Shown piece by piece: positions 1 to 12,305 of a stretch of 64,000 nucleotides of DNA. Position numbers and translations under genes: made by a program. Below the pieces are notes generated by a model. The model was given only the letters and a program-made list of their open reading frames with translations, was not told the origin of the DNA and did not search any database. This DNA comes from Astropecten irregularis (taxonomy: Eukaryota > Echinodermata > Asteroidea > Paxillosida > Astropectinidae). The stretch's first letter is position 1; each line of letters opens with the position of its first letter. The stretch is from positions 3,534,001 through 3,598,000 of the forward strand of contig OZ020261.1 of NCBI GenBank assembly GCA_963971285.1. Reading direction: 5' to 3'.

Positions 1-278
1 TATTTTCTGACATTCAACGTTAAAACCTCAGACCTGTCATCAATAGACCGATCCAGTAAGCCATTCCCACTTGACACATGAGCAATGAACACACATTCCT
101 CTCCTATTCTTCACTGCACGGTCCTGTCGTGCGTACTATGCGCGTACATTTGTCAGACTTTAGTGAACACATGTCGGACATAAACCAAGATTGTGATTGG
201 TCAGAAACAAATGGGGCGGGGCTTAATGGATTGGTCTATTCATATATTTCTTTAAGTTGACACATTGTAAAAACCTAC

Positions 279-3200
279 TTGAATGCATGGCCAGCTCCAC
301 AGCATACGACTACATCAGGGAAACCTGTCCGATGGCAGGTATCAATAACAAAGTGTCGATCCAGAGTCATTGCATACAGGCATGTCTTCGTTGACAAAAT
401 AGGACCTAAAGCCTGATATCAAAGGAAATCATTAAATAAATTATATTAGGACCACATAAATAAATAATGAACAAGTCACTGAAAAGTGAACAAGTCAAAG
501 TTCAAATCCTGCTCCAGTCAAGTTTTCTTTGTTCACTTTTCAATAAATGTAATCCAGTCAGTTTTCCTCATGGTATACATGTATTTGAAGAATAAATAAT
601 GAACAAACTAGAAATTAGTTTATTAATGGTATAATACATAATTGGTAAAGGTCATAGAACAGCACTAAAACTTTGTCTGATCAAACATTTACGTGAAATA
701 ATAAACTCGTGAAAGTCTGAGCTTCAGACATTTGAGTCACAAAAAAATAGGGAAAAACCCGACTCAATTTGTCTTGTAAAACATAAAGAATGGTTTTGAT
801 CTTACCCCTTGAAAGTTTAACGTAAATCTGAGAATATTTCTGTTTGGGTATGTTACCAATCCTGTACTGTACCTTTAAATGTTCACTTGTCAACAGCAAT
901 TACAACATTCAACAAAATATGTGAGATATTTACAGGAAAGTAAATTGTCTTTTTTGAGTGAAAACTACATCTGTACCTCAAATTGGGTCGCTTGTTATTA
1001 TTTGTAAATAACATGGGGGTAGACTCATCCTCATTTTGGATAGGTATTGTAATTGTTTTTCTGATTTTGCTGTGCCAAACATTTCAATTTACCCGTTTAC
1101 CACAGTCTTACAATTGTAACAAAGTCCTTACAAGACGCCACCTACGTCCTAGGTCCATGCAAAATAGACATGCCTCACCACACTTGACTTGCATAAAAGG
1201 CCGTAGCAGGCGATGGGGCATTGGTCACAATTTACTTTCGGTTACGTCAGGGTATTTCGTTTCGTACTTTTTGGTTGCCCCGTTTATTTGTGTTCATTTT
1301 ACACATTATGTGTGTGTAGCCTCCAGCCTCGCGCCTGCTCCGGCCTCCTTTGACTTTAACTGTAAGTGTTGTCGATTTTTAATTTGTATTATTTAACTTG
1401 AAGTGCTCCATGTTTGTCTTGTATTATAAATATTAATTATGTTGCATTAAAATATTCTGGGAGGCGCCCCCGAGATTTGCCTGCTCTACGCCCATTTCTT
1501 TGGTTACTTTGCATCAATGTCAGTCTTGTCTTATCATTCATATTACCGGTAAATAATCACATTTGGTTGTTCAGTGGCGGGACCTGGTCCATCCGGACCA
1601 GTCTTGTGCCACGTCCCGCCTTGCTCGGCCCGTTACACAATAAACAATGATAAAGAGGGAAAAACATGGAAACGTTCATGGAGGCTTACATGGGGTATAT
1701 GAGTCCGGCACATCTGAAGGCATTTATCCAGATTTTTTTCATTTGGTGTAAACGTTCGTGTTTTAGTTGTCACCAATTCCCCCGCAGCGTCCATACCAAC
1801 TTTGGCACCTGTATTACCATGGATAGGAAGGCCATAGTAAACATCCCCATCTGGTGAAAAATATGACCAACATGGAAACCTGCCAAATATTAAGTAAAAG
1901 AACGGTTATTTTGACTGGATTCAGAAGTCAATATGGCCACTGATGATTATAAATTACTGTATAATTTATTGGAAATCTGCAACATTATCAACCATGAAAT
2001 TGTAACGAAAATGATATTTGCACTAAATAGTCGAGTACTCCCAAAATTTGAGTACATGGATTTGAGTACGGGCCAAGCACATTTATTTTCGAGTACTCTT
2101 TATCGAGTACGGCCCGTACTCGATAAAGAGTACTCGAAAATAAGTACCGGAACATTTTATTTTTGAGTACTTTTAAGCGAGTACAGGCCGAGTATTTGTC
2201 TGTACTTGAGTTGTACTCGAATACGAGTACTCCAATACTGGTATGAAGATCATCAGGAATTTAGTATCAAATGGAGTAAGCAGCACAGTGTCATTTGCAA
2301 GGTTTGCTGAAAACAAGAATTTCTGAGAAGAGTGGCACAATGTCCAACTATAAACATCCTTGTGAAACTTTGGGGGGGGGAGGGGGGGGGGGGGGGGGGT
2401 TTGGCCGAGTGGAAAAGTAGGGGCGAGCACTAAAGTGAGGGGAGGGACAAGCGCTAAAACGGGGAGGGCCTTACTGGATTATAGTCATGGGAAGAGGAAA
2501 ATCTTCCCATGTATCTTTTCAAGAAAAAAGATACAAACGTCTGACCACAAAGCAAACTGTTTGACATGTAGATAGAGTGCAGAATATGTAAGAAGGGGAG
2601 GGGGAAACATAAAGGATGGAAAGGAGAACTTCAGTTAAGAAGGAAAGAAATGTGAAGGTCAGGATTTTTCATGGGGGGCTTGCCCTTGCCCCCCCCCCCC
2701 CCCACGGCTAGCCACTGCTAGTTATTGAATGCTTTTATTTAAGATGTGTTTTGAACAGTAATCCAGATTTTGTATTCACGTGCTCACAACCATCAATAAA
2801 ACCAATGTTTTGCTTTTACCTTTCTTTGGTAAATTCGTTGATATACGGTGTGGCAAGGTATGTGATTTGTTCTTGGGTGACTAGGAGCGGCACATGAACT
2901 CCAACTGATGACATTACATCATTGATCCAGGCTCCTGCAGTCACAATAACTCTACCACAACGGTAATTTCCCGCGGTGGTTCGAACCTTGCAATTGAAAA
3001 AAAAAGAATTCAGAAATAATTAAGGACAATTTTGTGCAGCATTAATATGTCGGTTTTTATTAATGCACTACACTGTACCTACTAAGCATCCTCCAAACCA
3101 ATGAACTTGAAACTGACATGTTCATATTGAGAGCATTCTCTGTCTGCTATAAAAATATGGTGATCAAGGAGCTTATATTATTATCATCCCTGGTCAATGG

Positions 3201-6200
3201 GCTACATTAACATTCCTGAAACCATCTCAACTCACTGGGGAGTATTTACACCTGGGTGAACAGGAGCAATATGTGACAAACCCAAGGATACAAGCACCAC
3301 TAGCCCATGGCTGGACTTGAACCCACAATCGGTAGATTGACCACAAGATCTTGAGAACGACCTACCAGGCCAATAGGGTGACTAGGCCATAGCGCCCCAC
3401 AAAGACAGCGATGGTTTATTTATGGTTTATTTTATATGAACAATTCAACAATCCCCATCACCAACCAAACCGTTTAACATCATAGTCACTTGAAAGATTA
3501 AGGTTTTGTATGGTGACAATTGGTATGTGGATCGGTTTGCGGAAACACCATGTAAGAATTGTTTGTACTTTTGCATCTATTTTGTTCGTTTCAACGAGCC
3601 TACTCTAGTCAGGGTCTCCTTCACATCAACACTGAATTTAAGTTTGATGAAATAAAGATGTGACAAAGGCAGGTACAGCAGGGGCAGGGTGGCAAATCAG
3701 TTGCTTCCTTCATCCTCAAATATACTCTGATAGTTCAACCTATATGCACATCACTAACTATTAAACTGAATACAGAAATAATGATGAGACACTTATTATT
3801 ATTTCTCAATGTAGCTTTTCTTTCAAGGTGCAGGGAAGGACATCATTTTCAGTCTACAATAAGATTTAAAGGTAGTATCATACTTTGGTGGGAAAACAAA
3901 ACAAAAATGTTCAGAGTTACTTATAACTTACATGGTATTAAGATGTAGAAACATACCAATGTTTTGGCCGAAATAGTGTTTTTATTCAGAAATTAGTAAA
4001 ACAAACGACCGAAAATATTTTTGATCTTTAAAAGATAAAAAAATAACGGTGAAAATATTTAACAAATTCTGTGGCCGTTTTTCACTGTTTTCTCAAAAAG
4101 TCAGCCCTGTATGGAGCTGGAAATATCACAGATGATTTGTACGTTCAAGTTCATCAGTCAGGCAACTCCGTTCTTCCCTTCCCCTTACACTATCTCAAGG
4201 ACCCCGTACTAACACAAAATATGGTGATAGAGCATTTTCCTTCATTTCCCCTAAGCTTTGGAACAAATTACCATTAGAAATAAGAAACGCCCCATCTGTT
4301 GATATTTTTAAATCCCTATTGAAAACACACTTATTTAATAAACCTTGATCACCAATCATTATCTGGTAAGCGCTTAGAAACGCCTGTATTAAGCGCTATA
4401 TAAATGTTTATTATTATTATTATTATTATTATAACTGTATCTTTTTTGATATTTTTGCCCATGAATCTGCATTTCTTTGACAAAAACCAAAGTATGATAC
4501 ACTGTAATGTGAACTCTTGGTTTGTATGTTCCATGCATTAATGGACACCATCACAAACCTTGTCCAACTTGATAACTGAACATAGCTATACATGGAATAA
4601 AACCAATATAGCTCTTACCAATAAATCGCCCTGGTCAGATCTTGTAATGTTCAGCACTTGAACCTCTTCAATGATTGTAGCACCATGCTTTCTGGCCAGC
4701 TGTATGTGGATTGCATTTGCAAGTGCTGCATCTAGAAGGCCATTGTCAGGCAAAAAGATTGCCTTCCAGTTGGCATTATTTGTAAACTGTGGAAACCTTT
4801 TGTTCAGTAACTCTCCATGTAACAGTTCATAGCTAGACAAAGAAATAACAAGATTAGAAACTTTAAATCAATTAGAAAACAACTATGAAATATACATGTA
4901 TTTTTAAAGTGGCCATAAGTTCCATAACTTCTATCCATACAAATAAATATGAAGGACTTTAAAACCATGAGCTGATAATTTCTCGTTTCCATGGAAAGTG
5001 ACTGATAATTATCATACTCGAATGAAAATAATGACAACGCATACACATATTACATACACATACTTAAACTACAGCAATTTTAGACATTACCAGAACGTGG
5101 CAGTACACGGTATGTTAAACTGATATGGAAAGTGACTTGGCCATAAATAAAAACAAAATTGAGGTCAAAATAAATCAATCATTTAGATTCAACTGTCAAT
5201 GGACATGATCTAATACCTTGTTCCATTTCTTTCCATTGCCTTTGCAATGCTTGTAATGTGACGTTCCCCTTTGCTGTTCTCCTCAGTGAATATGACACCT
5301 CCAGTTTTGTAGACAAGTTGCAAACCAGACTCTTTCTCCACGTCTTCCCAGCAATCATACGCACCACGACACAAGTTGGCATATACATCATCCATGTAGT
5401 CTTTACGGCTTAATGTTTGAATCAAACAGAAATACACAATAAACATGGATCATTTATATTATCTTCACACACGAGAACAAAACAAGAATAAATCAACCAT
5501 TTTTAATACTACTTTTACTTTTGATGGTTTGGCACATGCCCTTTTTTCAGTGCATGGTCACATTTCAAAATACAAGTTGCGTTTAAAACAAGGGTGCCAA
5601 CTATTCATTTGTTAAGCCAATCGAAAACTCTTCAATGTATGTGTTGAATAAATCATTGCAATTTTGTTTGAAGTAAGGGTTTGATCGCTTTCATTAGAAT
5701 GACAAAAGGTTACGGTACAAACTGAGCCATCCTGCCCTAATTAAACGGTGCCCCTTCAAAAATCAATTTTTCTTTTTGCATCTGGCAGCCACCAGAAGCC
5801 ATGAAACCACTCACATACTGTTTGCTAGGGATGGAGTTGGCATACACACAAATTGTGAAAGCACCAAGGAAAAAGCTGAAATTTAAAAGTTCAGGTTTAT
5901 TTGTTACATTAAGAAACATTTGATTCAGCTTACATTGTTCTTGAGTAGTCATGGGATCCTCCATTTGCATGTGCCAGTTTATATTGCTCTAAGCCAAGAA
6001 CTCCTTAGGTGGGAAATAAAACACAAAATGCACAGAACATACTATAAACAAAACCGTCTTAACATCCTTGAAATTCTGTGGCAGAAATTCCACACTAGCA
6101 GTTCCACAGCCGGAACTGACAGCAGGACTGTTCCATTACATTGTAAAATCCTTCCAAAATCAACTATCACATTGTGAGTAAGACGTGAACAATTAAGCAT

Positions 6201-7014
6201 CGAGCACGGCATTGAATTTTCCATGCCTGGTAGGCTGGTACTGGTATCTGTGCAAAGTCTCAACAGCGTGTGCCAGCAGGAAGCCTTCCATACTTTCTGT
6301 ACATATCCATATGTGTACAGTACAAAATGTACATACCGGGTACATGTACAATTTGTGTATATGTGGCATGCAAGCTGAAGTAACGCTCGAACAGACCGCA
6401 GCTGTCCTAGGTGCGTGGAAGCACGGTAGACTTAGGGCCTGTTTGTTTAACGCAAAGGATACAAGATTTGGGGATCCACCTTCTATGCAGGGTACGCTAA
6501 AATGGGATCCGGATCCGCAATTTTCGTGATCCTGTGCATTAAACAAACAGGCCCTAAGTACAGATATTGCAGTAAGAAATCGGCTTTTGACATCGCTAGA
6601 TTTTTGCTACAGAAACTACAGTTACGATTCGTAAGATCGAATAAAAGATACCGTATATGATTTTATTGAGATTTTAAGAAGAAAAGTTTAAAAAAATTAT
6701 TCTTTTCTGTTTTATTGTTTCATCGGAACACCGGAAAGAAAAATCTGAAACAGAATCCGATCGCATCGGTCGGAATATCAGCACTCCGACCGTTCCAACC
6801 CAGCCCTACTTAAATTAATGGAGCTAGATGATTGTATGCAATATTCATTACTCAATTCATCAAATGAATGATAAAAGGCTTTTAAGCCTTCAAAGGTGCA
6901 AATATGCAGGAGGGACTACTCACCAGCACCAGCCAGCTTAGCAAGCCAGTACAATGTTCCACTGCCAATGCCTCCACAACCCACCACAATACACTTATAC
7001 CAAGGCACCTCCAT
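279..7014 (-). CDS. PIPOX: Peroxisomal sarcosine oxidase / L-pipecolate oxidase-like FAD enzyme, 7 exons, 3' end off window
   Basis: FAD-dependent amine oxidase of the monomeric sarcosine oxidase/PIPOX family, which oxidises N-methyl or cyclic amino acids in peroxisomes and yields H2O2. I assembled exons on the minus strand at 7014-6924, 6003-5934, 5408-5217, 4832-4619, 2986-2820, 1879-1690 and 412-279. Every junction has GT-AG ends and the phases match throughout, giving about 352 residues. The N-terminus has the dinucleotide-binding glycine motif VVGCGGIGSG right after the start. Exon 2 gives the LEQY...GGSHDYSR segment, exon 4 LPDNGLLDAALANAIHIQLA, exon 5 VIVTAGAW, exon 6 YYGLPIHG. Exon 7 has TKTCLYAMT, whose Cys (about residue 319) corresponds to the family's covalent flavin Cys, followed by the CCGAGHAFK motif. 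Usual length is about 390 residues, so a last exon of roughly 40 residues with the peroxisomal C-terminal signal lies left of the window. Introns are large and filled with transposon remnants. Family assignment is firm; substrate is inferred. Confidence 0.88.
627..874. mobile_element. TTAA-flanked MITE, family B copy
   Basis: A 248-bp segment in the last visible intron of the oxidase gene, bounded by TTAA at 623-626 and 875-878. Its ends are inverted copies of each other (GGTATAATAC..ATTGGTAA against TTACCAATCC..GTACCT). A better-preserved copy lies at 56985-57313. TTAA duplication fits piggyBac- or Kolobok-type mobilisation; no transposase is present. Confidence 0.6.
1115..1637 (+). mobile_element. 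Solo LTR, 523 bp
   Basis: Starts TGTAAC and ends GTTACA, flanked by the direct repeat CAAT (1111-1114 and 1638-1641). It holds a TATA-like GCATAAAAGG near 1190 and no coding sequence, so it reads as a solo LTR left by recombination between the two LTRs of a retrotransposon. It sits in an oxidase intron. The ORFs seen here (983-1396, 1414-1650) are LTR sequence and not genes. Confidence 0.55.
2040..2240. repeat. GAGTAC-rich cluster with a 61-bp palindrome
   Basis: GAGTAC or its complement GTACTC recurs about a dozen times in 200 bp. At 2083-2143 two 30-base arms are perfect reverse complements around a single central C. Intron of the oxidase gene; no element ends recognised. Confidence 0.85.
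2372..2399. repeat. Poly-G tract
   Basis: A run of G with one A interruption over 28 bases; similar tracts occur near 51440-51465 and 53132-53148 and a poly-C near 2690-2703. These are low-complexity and could form G-quadruplexes; copy number in an assembly is unreliable. Confidence 0.8.
3868..4503 (+). mobile_element. MITE family A copy split by a LINE fragment
   Basis: Begins AAAGGTAGTATCATACTTTG next to TTTAA and ends with the inverted ACCAAAGTATGATAC. The interior matches the intact copy at 54951-55312 (for example the CTGTGGCCGTTTTTCACTG segment near 4070 and TTTTTGCCCATGAATCTGCA near 4455). A LINE fragment of about 290 bp interrupts it near 4142-4433. It lies in the intron between oxidase exons 4 and 5. 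Confidence 0.7.
4193..4433 (+). pseudogene. 5'-truncated non-LTR retrotransposon (LINE) 3' end
   Basis: Reading plus-strand codons from about 4193 to TGA at 4346-4348 gives a C-terminal reverse-transcriptase ORF tail of the kind YGDRAFSFISPKLWNKLP...FKSLLKTHLF, which ends the ORF2 of CR1/L2/Rex-type elements. A short 3' UTR follows and ends in (TTA)n at about 4409-4433, a typical microsatellite tail. Everything upstream is missing, so this is a dead-on-arrival copy. It inserted into the MITE that surrounds it. Confidence 0.75.
6431..6558. mobile_element. Small palindromic MITE, 128 bp
   Basis: CTTAGGGCCTGTTTGTTTAA at 6431-6450 is exactly inverted at 6539-6558; the centre repeats GGATCC. It lies between oxidase exons 1 and 2. 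ORFs 6193-6546 and 6212-6529 that overlap it are chance. Confidence 0.7.
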
Positions 7015-8423
7015 TCAGCTTATTGATGGCTTGCCTATAAGATATGAAGATACAAACAAATTATTGCAAATAGTCCTTACAACATTACAATACTCTCATA
7101 TTTTGAAACCAACATAATCTTTCTGTCTGGATGACAAACTGACAGCAGGAAACTATGGCTATTGGTCTGGCAAGTTTGAGAAATGAAGATGGACAATGAT
7201 GGAGGGAAGGTTGACAGACTGAAATGAAAGTACATGTAGTAAGATATCAGGAGACAGACTGGCAATTGGAAGATGCATTGGACAACGTGTCAATCGCTGC
7301 CTAACAATGCTCCCAAGCATTGTAAGATGTCAAGACTAGACTTACATGTACTGTACACTTACAGGCAATATCATATTTAGTTTTTTGTCAGAGAAACCTG
7401 TGAAAATTTCAAACCCATACGGTGGGCCCACTTTTTGAGAAAACAGTGAAAAATACATGTAGGCACATTATTTCTTAAGTCTTTTCTCTTTGATCTTTAA
7501 AAGATAAAAAATAATTTTGGTCATTGGTTTTACTCTTTCTGGATAAATACAGCATTTCAGGCAGCCAAATGTTAACGGTATGTTTCTACCATCACCGTCA
7601 TTATACCCTGTAAGTTATAGGTAAATCTGTAAATATTTCTGTTTCGGTACATGTGTATGCTTCCAAAGTATGATGCAGAACGCATCACACTCCCTTTTTT
7701 AATTTGAGGGTTGATGGTAGTACTAGTGCTCAAGAGAATCCCATAGAGTTTGACATTTTGTACACAGAAAAAATTGTACTTCGCGGCACTTACACCAAAA
7801 ATGTCTCCAAATAACAAAGAGATCACAAATTGGCTTGAAAATCACCCCATCTCTTCTCAGAATGTCAGGGATGAAATGCAGCTTATTTATTTGTACTCAC
7901 GATCATTCCGTATGATGAAAATCAATGTTTTTCCGACCAAAACTGTCGGCGTGGCGGCCCTTTTGTGTGGCTGTGCTCCACACAAGAGGGCACCTGTGTG
8001 TACATGGATTTGTCTAATTCAGTAATTGTTTTTCCATCAGCTAAAACGTAGGTGTATCACATTCCTGAAATTCACATATGGCAATGTATGATAGCTGCAA
8101 GTTCAGTATTTAGTCACTGCTATGAGCACCAGTCTCAAATCATTGGTGTGCCATGTGCATCCTCTTTCATTTGCTGACTCTGGAAATGCGTATTTACCTT
8201 TGACAATTATTTGGTTTTTCCGATAATTTACCTTTATTACACGACAAATATCTGATTTTATCGCCCCAAAAACTTTCATAAAGTGTTCTAGAAATATTGT
8301 GTTGTATGGCCTACTCTGCTTATTATTTAGAACTTTGAAGCCGGATTATTCCTTTAATGGGGATGGTGGACTGTACTGTACTTCTAGTTTGATAAAAACC
8401 AAAGTATGATATCATCTTTAATT
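7015..8423. other. Intergenic: oxidase upstream region with a family A MITE copy
   Basis: This is the 5' flank of the sarcosine-oxidase-like gene. At 7366-7674 there is a reverse-oriented family A MITE (ends AATATCATATTTAG and CCAAAGTATGATG). A terminal scrap of the same family (AACCAAAGTATGATATC) sits at 8398-8415, directly against the foldback element that starts at 8424. I see no further gene; the 91-residue ORF at 7750-8025 has no recognisable feature. Confidence 0.5.
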
Positions 8424-11088
8424 AGCTGTTTCGCATGCAGCGGAACAGCTTTTGTTTTTCTTCTTTCCCCCCCCTTTTTTCCCCCTTTTTTCTCATAGAC
8501 ATAACAAAGGGTTTTTCTAAGAGCCACTTCTACCCTTAAGCCACTTCCAATCAACTTCATACTAAAAGTGCAAATTTCAGGGCTCTTTTCCTCCGGAACT
8601 GCAAGTCCGATGCAACTCAAACTTGTTATGCAAGTATATGGGGACTTGTCATACACAAAAATTGCAGTCACATGTTAATGACGTCATCGTATGATTTTAA
8701 ACGAATAATTCAATTTTTGGACCTTTTCTTTATATCTCATGAACGACCAATCGTATTTTCGAAATTCTTTCGGTAAAATGTTTGTTAGGTTATAGGCATA
8801 TGCCACAATTTACCAAAAAGGTGTGAAGTCATGATGACGTCATCAAAAAGCCGATTTTTAGATTCACATATAAGGGAATATCTGATGGTGATGAAACTTG
8901 GTGGGTAGGTAGGGAATGGTACTTATATCCAAAATGTGAAGTGACGTCACGATGACATCATCGGCTGATTTTTAATTGATTTTTGAATACTTAATTTTGC
9001 CATTTCCCAGAAACACATAATAAGCGAATATCCGATCGTAATGAAACTTGGTAGGTAGGTAGGAAATGGTATTAGTATCCCTAATGTGAAGTGACGTCAC
9101 GATGACGTCATCGACTGATTTTAAAAAATAATTAATTGAGTCAAACATAACACAAAACACGGGCTTTGGAACTTTTTGGCCCGCTGATATGGCTATCCAT
9201 ACTAGTGGTGGGCCAATTGTGTACACGTAAACGTAGCACGACAACCTTGAAAATCAGTCATTTTGCTGTTTCCGCCGCCCATAAGCACACATATACTATT
9301 CGCGCTGGCCTATAGTAGACTCTGCTATTTCTGTGTTTCTCATGGCCGTGTGTATGTACACATCTATCTGTAAACGTGTATTGATGGATGAGTGACGACA
9401 CTCCTGGTAGTTGTTTAGGACAATTAAGACGCCGCTGATAAACTATTTCTCTGTCCCGAGTCATTATACAGTGTGTCCCCCAAAAAACGATACCCATTTT
9501 TAAAACATTACTAGAACAGCGAAGCTGTCATGGCTCGCTGCAGCCTTACGTGCAGTTACAAACATGATAGCAAACACCCATCCATCACACACACACACCC
9601 ATCCAAATAAAAATTCAACATTTTGAAACAGTAGACAAAACTTCAACATTTTGAAACAACAGAAAAAACTTCATCATTTTTCATTTACAATAATAACATT
9701 ATTTTGGACAACACACCCATGTCAAAAAAAAAAAAAAAAAAAAATTCAACATTTTGAAACAATAGAAAAAACTTCAACATTTTCCATTTACAATAATAAC
9801 AACATCATTTTGGACAACGCACCCATCACAAAAAAAAACTAGACCTGTGTTTGTTGACAAACACTGAGCTGTTTCGCGTATGTTTTAAAAATAATATGAA
9901 AAGCAAACATGAACGCAATTGGCCCAGTACAGAGAAATAGCAGTGTTTAAATTGTCGTAAACAACTACATGTATCAGGAGCGTCGTCACTCGTCCATCAA
10001 TACTCGTACACTGTATACAGATTGGTGTACATACACATGCCCATGAGAAACACTGAATAGCCGAGTCTATTATAGACCAGCGTGCGTAGTATGTATGGTT
10101 GTGCATATGGGCGGTGGAAAAAACAAACAGTGATTTTCTAGCTATGTCGAGCTCCGTTCACGTGTACACAATTGGCGCACTACTATAGATAGCCATATCA
10201 GCGGTCCAAAAAGTTCCAAAAACCGTGTTTTGTGTTATGTTTGACTCTAAATGGCAAAATTAATTATTCAAAAAATCAATAAAAAATCAGTCGATGACGT
10301 CATCGTGACGTTACTTCACATTTGGAATAGAAATAGCATTTCCTACCTACCCACCAAGTTTCATCACGATCGGATACTCGCTTATATGTGTTTCTGGGAA
10401 AAAATGGCAAAATTTAATATTCAAAAATCAATAAAAAATCAGCCGATGACGTCATCGTGACGTCACTTCAGATTTAGGATACCAGTACCATTCCCTACAT
10501 ATCCACCAAGTTTCATCACCATCGGATATTCCCTTATATGTGAATCAGAAAATCGGCTTTTTGATGACGTCATCATGACGTCACCACTTTTTGGTATTTT
10601 ATGGCACGTGCCTATAGCCTAACAAACATTTTACCGAAAGAATTTCGAAAATACGATTTGTCGTTCATGAGATATAAAGAAAAGGTCCAAAAATTGAATA
10701 ATTCGTATAAAATCGCACGATGACGTCATCAACACGTGACTGCAATTTTTGTCTATAACACGTCCCCATATACTTACATACCAAGTTTGAGTTGCATCGG
10801 ACTTGCCGTTCCGGAGATAAAGAGCCCTAAAATTTGCACTTTTATGATTACGTAACTGTGCACGTGATGACGTCACGATGACGTACATACGCGGGACACT
10901 ATTCGGGGTGCTGGTCTAACTATGTGCCAAGTATGAAGTTCATCGGAATTGGCATAATGGTAGAAGTGACTTGTAGAAAATCCCTGTGTTAAGTCTATGG
11001 GAAAAAAGTGGAAAAAGAAAAAAAAAAAAAAAGAAAGAAAAAAAAAAATAAGAAAAACAAAAGCTGTTCCGCTGCATGCGAAACAGCT
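8424..11088. mobile_element. Foldback element with ~1-kb inverted arms and CRE-site arrays
   Basis: AGCTGTTTCGCATGCAGCGG opens the left arm and its exact complement closes the right arm. The arms (8424 to about 9460, and about 9918 to 11088) are diverged reverse complements. Each arm holds tandem units of about 110-150 bp with the motif GTGACGTCACGATGACGTCA. I count twelve perfect TGACGTCA octamers, at 8679, 8835, 8942, 9092, 9103, 10295, 10447, 10458, 10565, 10576, 10721 and 10868. The centre (about 9460-9917) contains foreign repeats. There is no coding sequence. I could not find a clean target duplication. Confidence 0.75.
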
Positions 11089-11642
11089 AAAAATTGGGGT
11101 TCAAGCACATACTAAAAAACTTTAACATTTCACGCGGACGGCCGAACGGACGGACGGCCGGCCGGACGGACCGACGGCCGGAACGAACAGTACTACTACA
11201 TAGGCTTCGCTTTGCTTCACAGCTCACCAATAAAAAGAAATTGTATATTTGTAGGTATTTGATTTTTTGTCTAACGCATTCAATATCACCCAGGCCATGT
11301 TCTGATGTTTTGCTACCTTTACAATTGAGTGACAATGGCGGTCATCAACATTCTTAGTTGTGATTCGTTAATCTCCCATCAATGTGGCAACCCACATTCA
11401 CTACACACAGATCGCCACTAAGATGACCACAACTGTCACTCATTTGTAATGGTAGCAAAATGGACTTTTCAAGACAATCAGTAATTGCTCGGTAATGCAT
11501 GAATGAATTGCGTTGAAATTTGGTCAGAATATACCCAGTGAGATAGTTAATGCAATAGACTAAAAATCAAATAGCTGAATACATACAACTTCTTCTCATA
11601 ATTTTTTGAAAATGGGTATCGTTTTTTTTGGGACACACTGTA
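9467..11642. repeat. Mariner-like terminal motifs in inverted orientation
   Basis: TACAGTGTGTCCCCCAAAAA at 9467 and its complement ending GGGACACACTGTA at 11642 resemble the TA-flanked TIRs of the mariner-type MITE at 58515-58974. Only about 30-40 bp match, and the pair overlaps the foldback element instead of enclosing it. A second inverted pair, AACACTGAGCTGTTTCGCGT (about 9864-9883) against about 11663-11685, is likewise interleaved. This is a complex or rearranged insertion. Confidence 0.5.
9613..9832 (+). repeat. Imperfect tandem duplication, unit ~115-130 bp
   Basis: AATTCAACATTTTGAAACA, then ACTTCAACATTTTGAAAC or ACTTCAACATTTTCCATTT, then TACAATAATAAC and TTTTGGACAAC recur in the same order in two adjacent units separated by an A-run at 9724-9744. 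It occupies the centre of the foldback element. Noncoding. Confidence 0.65.
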
Positions 11643-11984
11643 TATATTGTATATTTTCTAAAACATACGCGAAACAGCTCAGTGTTTGTTAACTACAAAC
11701 ACAGGTGTAGTAAAGTTTGCGATACTAACTTTTCGAAAGTTTACTAAGACTAAGACTTTAAAGAATGTAAGAATGATAGCAATTAGCATTTGGCTCAAGT
11801 ACGGCAATGTGTTCAGTCCCATCATGCCTCTGCAGCCCTCGGGTTTCGCTGTGTGTAAACCAGTAACACAATTAGTTTTTCATTTTTCCTATTAAACAGT
11901 TTCCCTTTTTTGCTCTGGCAAAAGATTCACGGTCACAGGTTTTTGTTGATTGTGTTTGTGTTGCAAAGTTAGGTAAATAAATGA

Positions 11985-12305
11985 ACAGTAAAGAGTTTGT
12001 TTTTCCTTTTTCTTGATAATTTGAAAATGATAAAAGGTAAAAGATTTGTTTTTCTTTGTTTTTTTTTACATGTTTAAAAACGGTCAAGGGTTAAGGATTT
12101 CTTTTATTTTTTTCCTTTCACAGATAAAAAAAAGAAGGCTTTTCCTGTTTCACCTTAATCATTAAAAAAGGATAATTGATAAAAGGTTTGTTTTTCGTTT
12201 TACAGATTCGTAAAGGGTAACTGCTAAAGGGCTTGCTTTTTCTTGTTTTCATTTTATGTACAAGGCAACTGATAAAGGGTTGTTTTTTCTTTTTATGATT
12301 TTGAA
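11985..12305 (+). repeat. Degenerate minisatellite, ~60-bp units
   Basis: Five or so loosely conserved units of the form GATAAAAGGTTTGTTTTTC plus a T-rich stretch. No gene is visible between the foldback element (ends 11088) and the next elements. At 11089-11985 I see only the inverted motif near 11608-11690 and unassigned sequence. Confidence 0.5.

Noticed and set aside
983..1650. ORFs of 137 and 78 residues on the plus strand
   Set aside because: They overlap the solo LTR; no family resemblance.
5737..5970. 77-residue ORF overlapping the second oxidase exon
   Set aside because: Only 5934-6003 in a different frame fits the oxidase with correct splice phases; the remainder is intron.
6193..6546. 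117- and 105-residue ORFs on opposite strands in an oxidase intron
   Set aside because: They overlap each other and a palindromic MITE; no splice or domain support.
10251..10888. Short ORFs in the foldback arms
   Set aside because: They translate CRE-bearing repeats and differ between arms.
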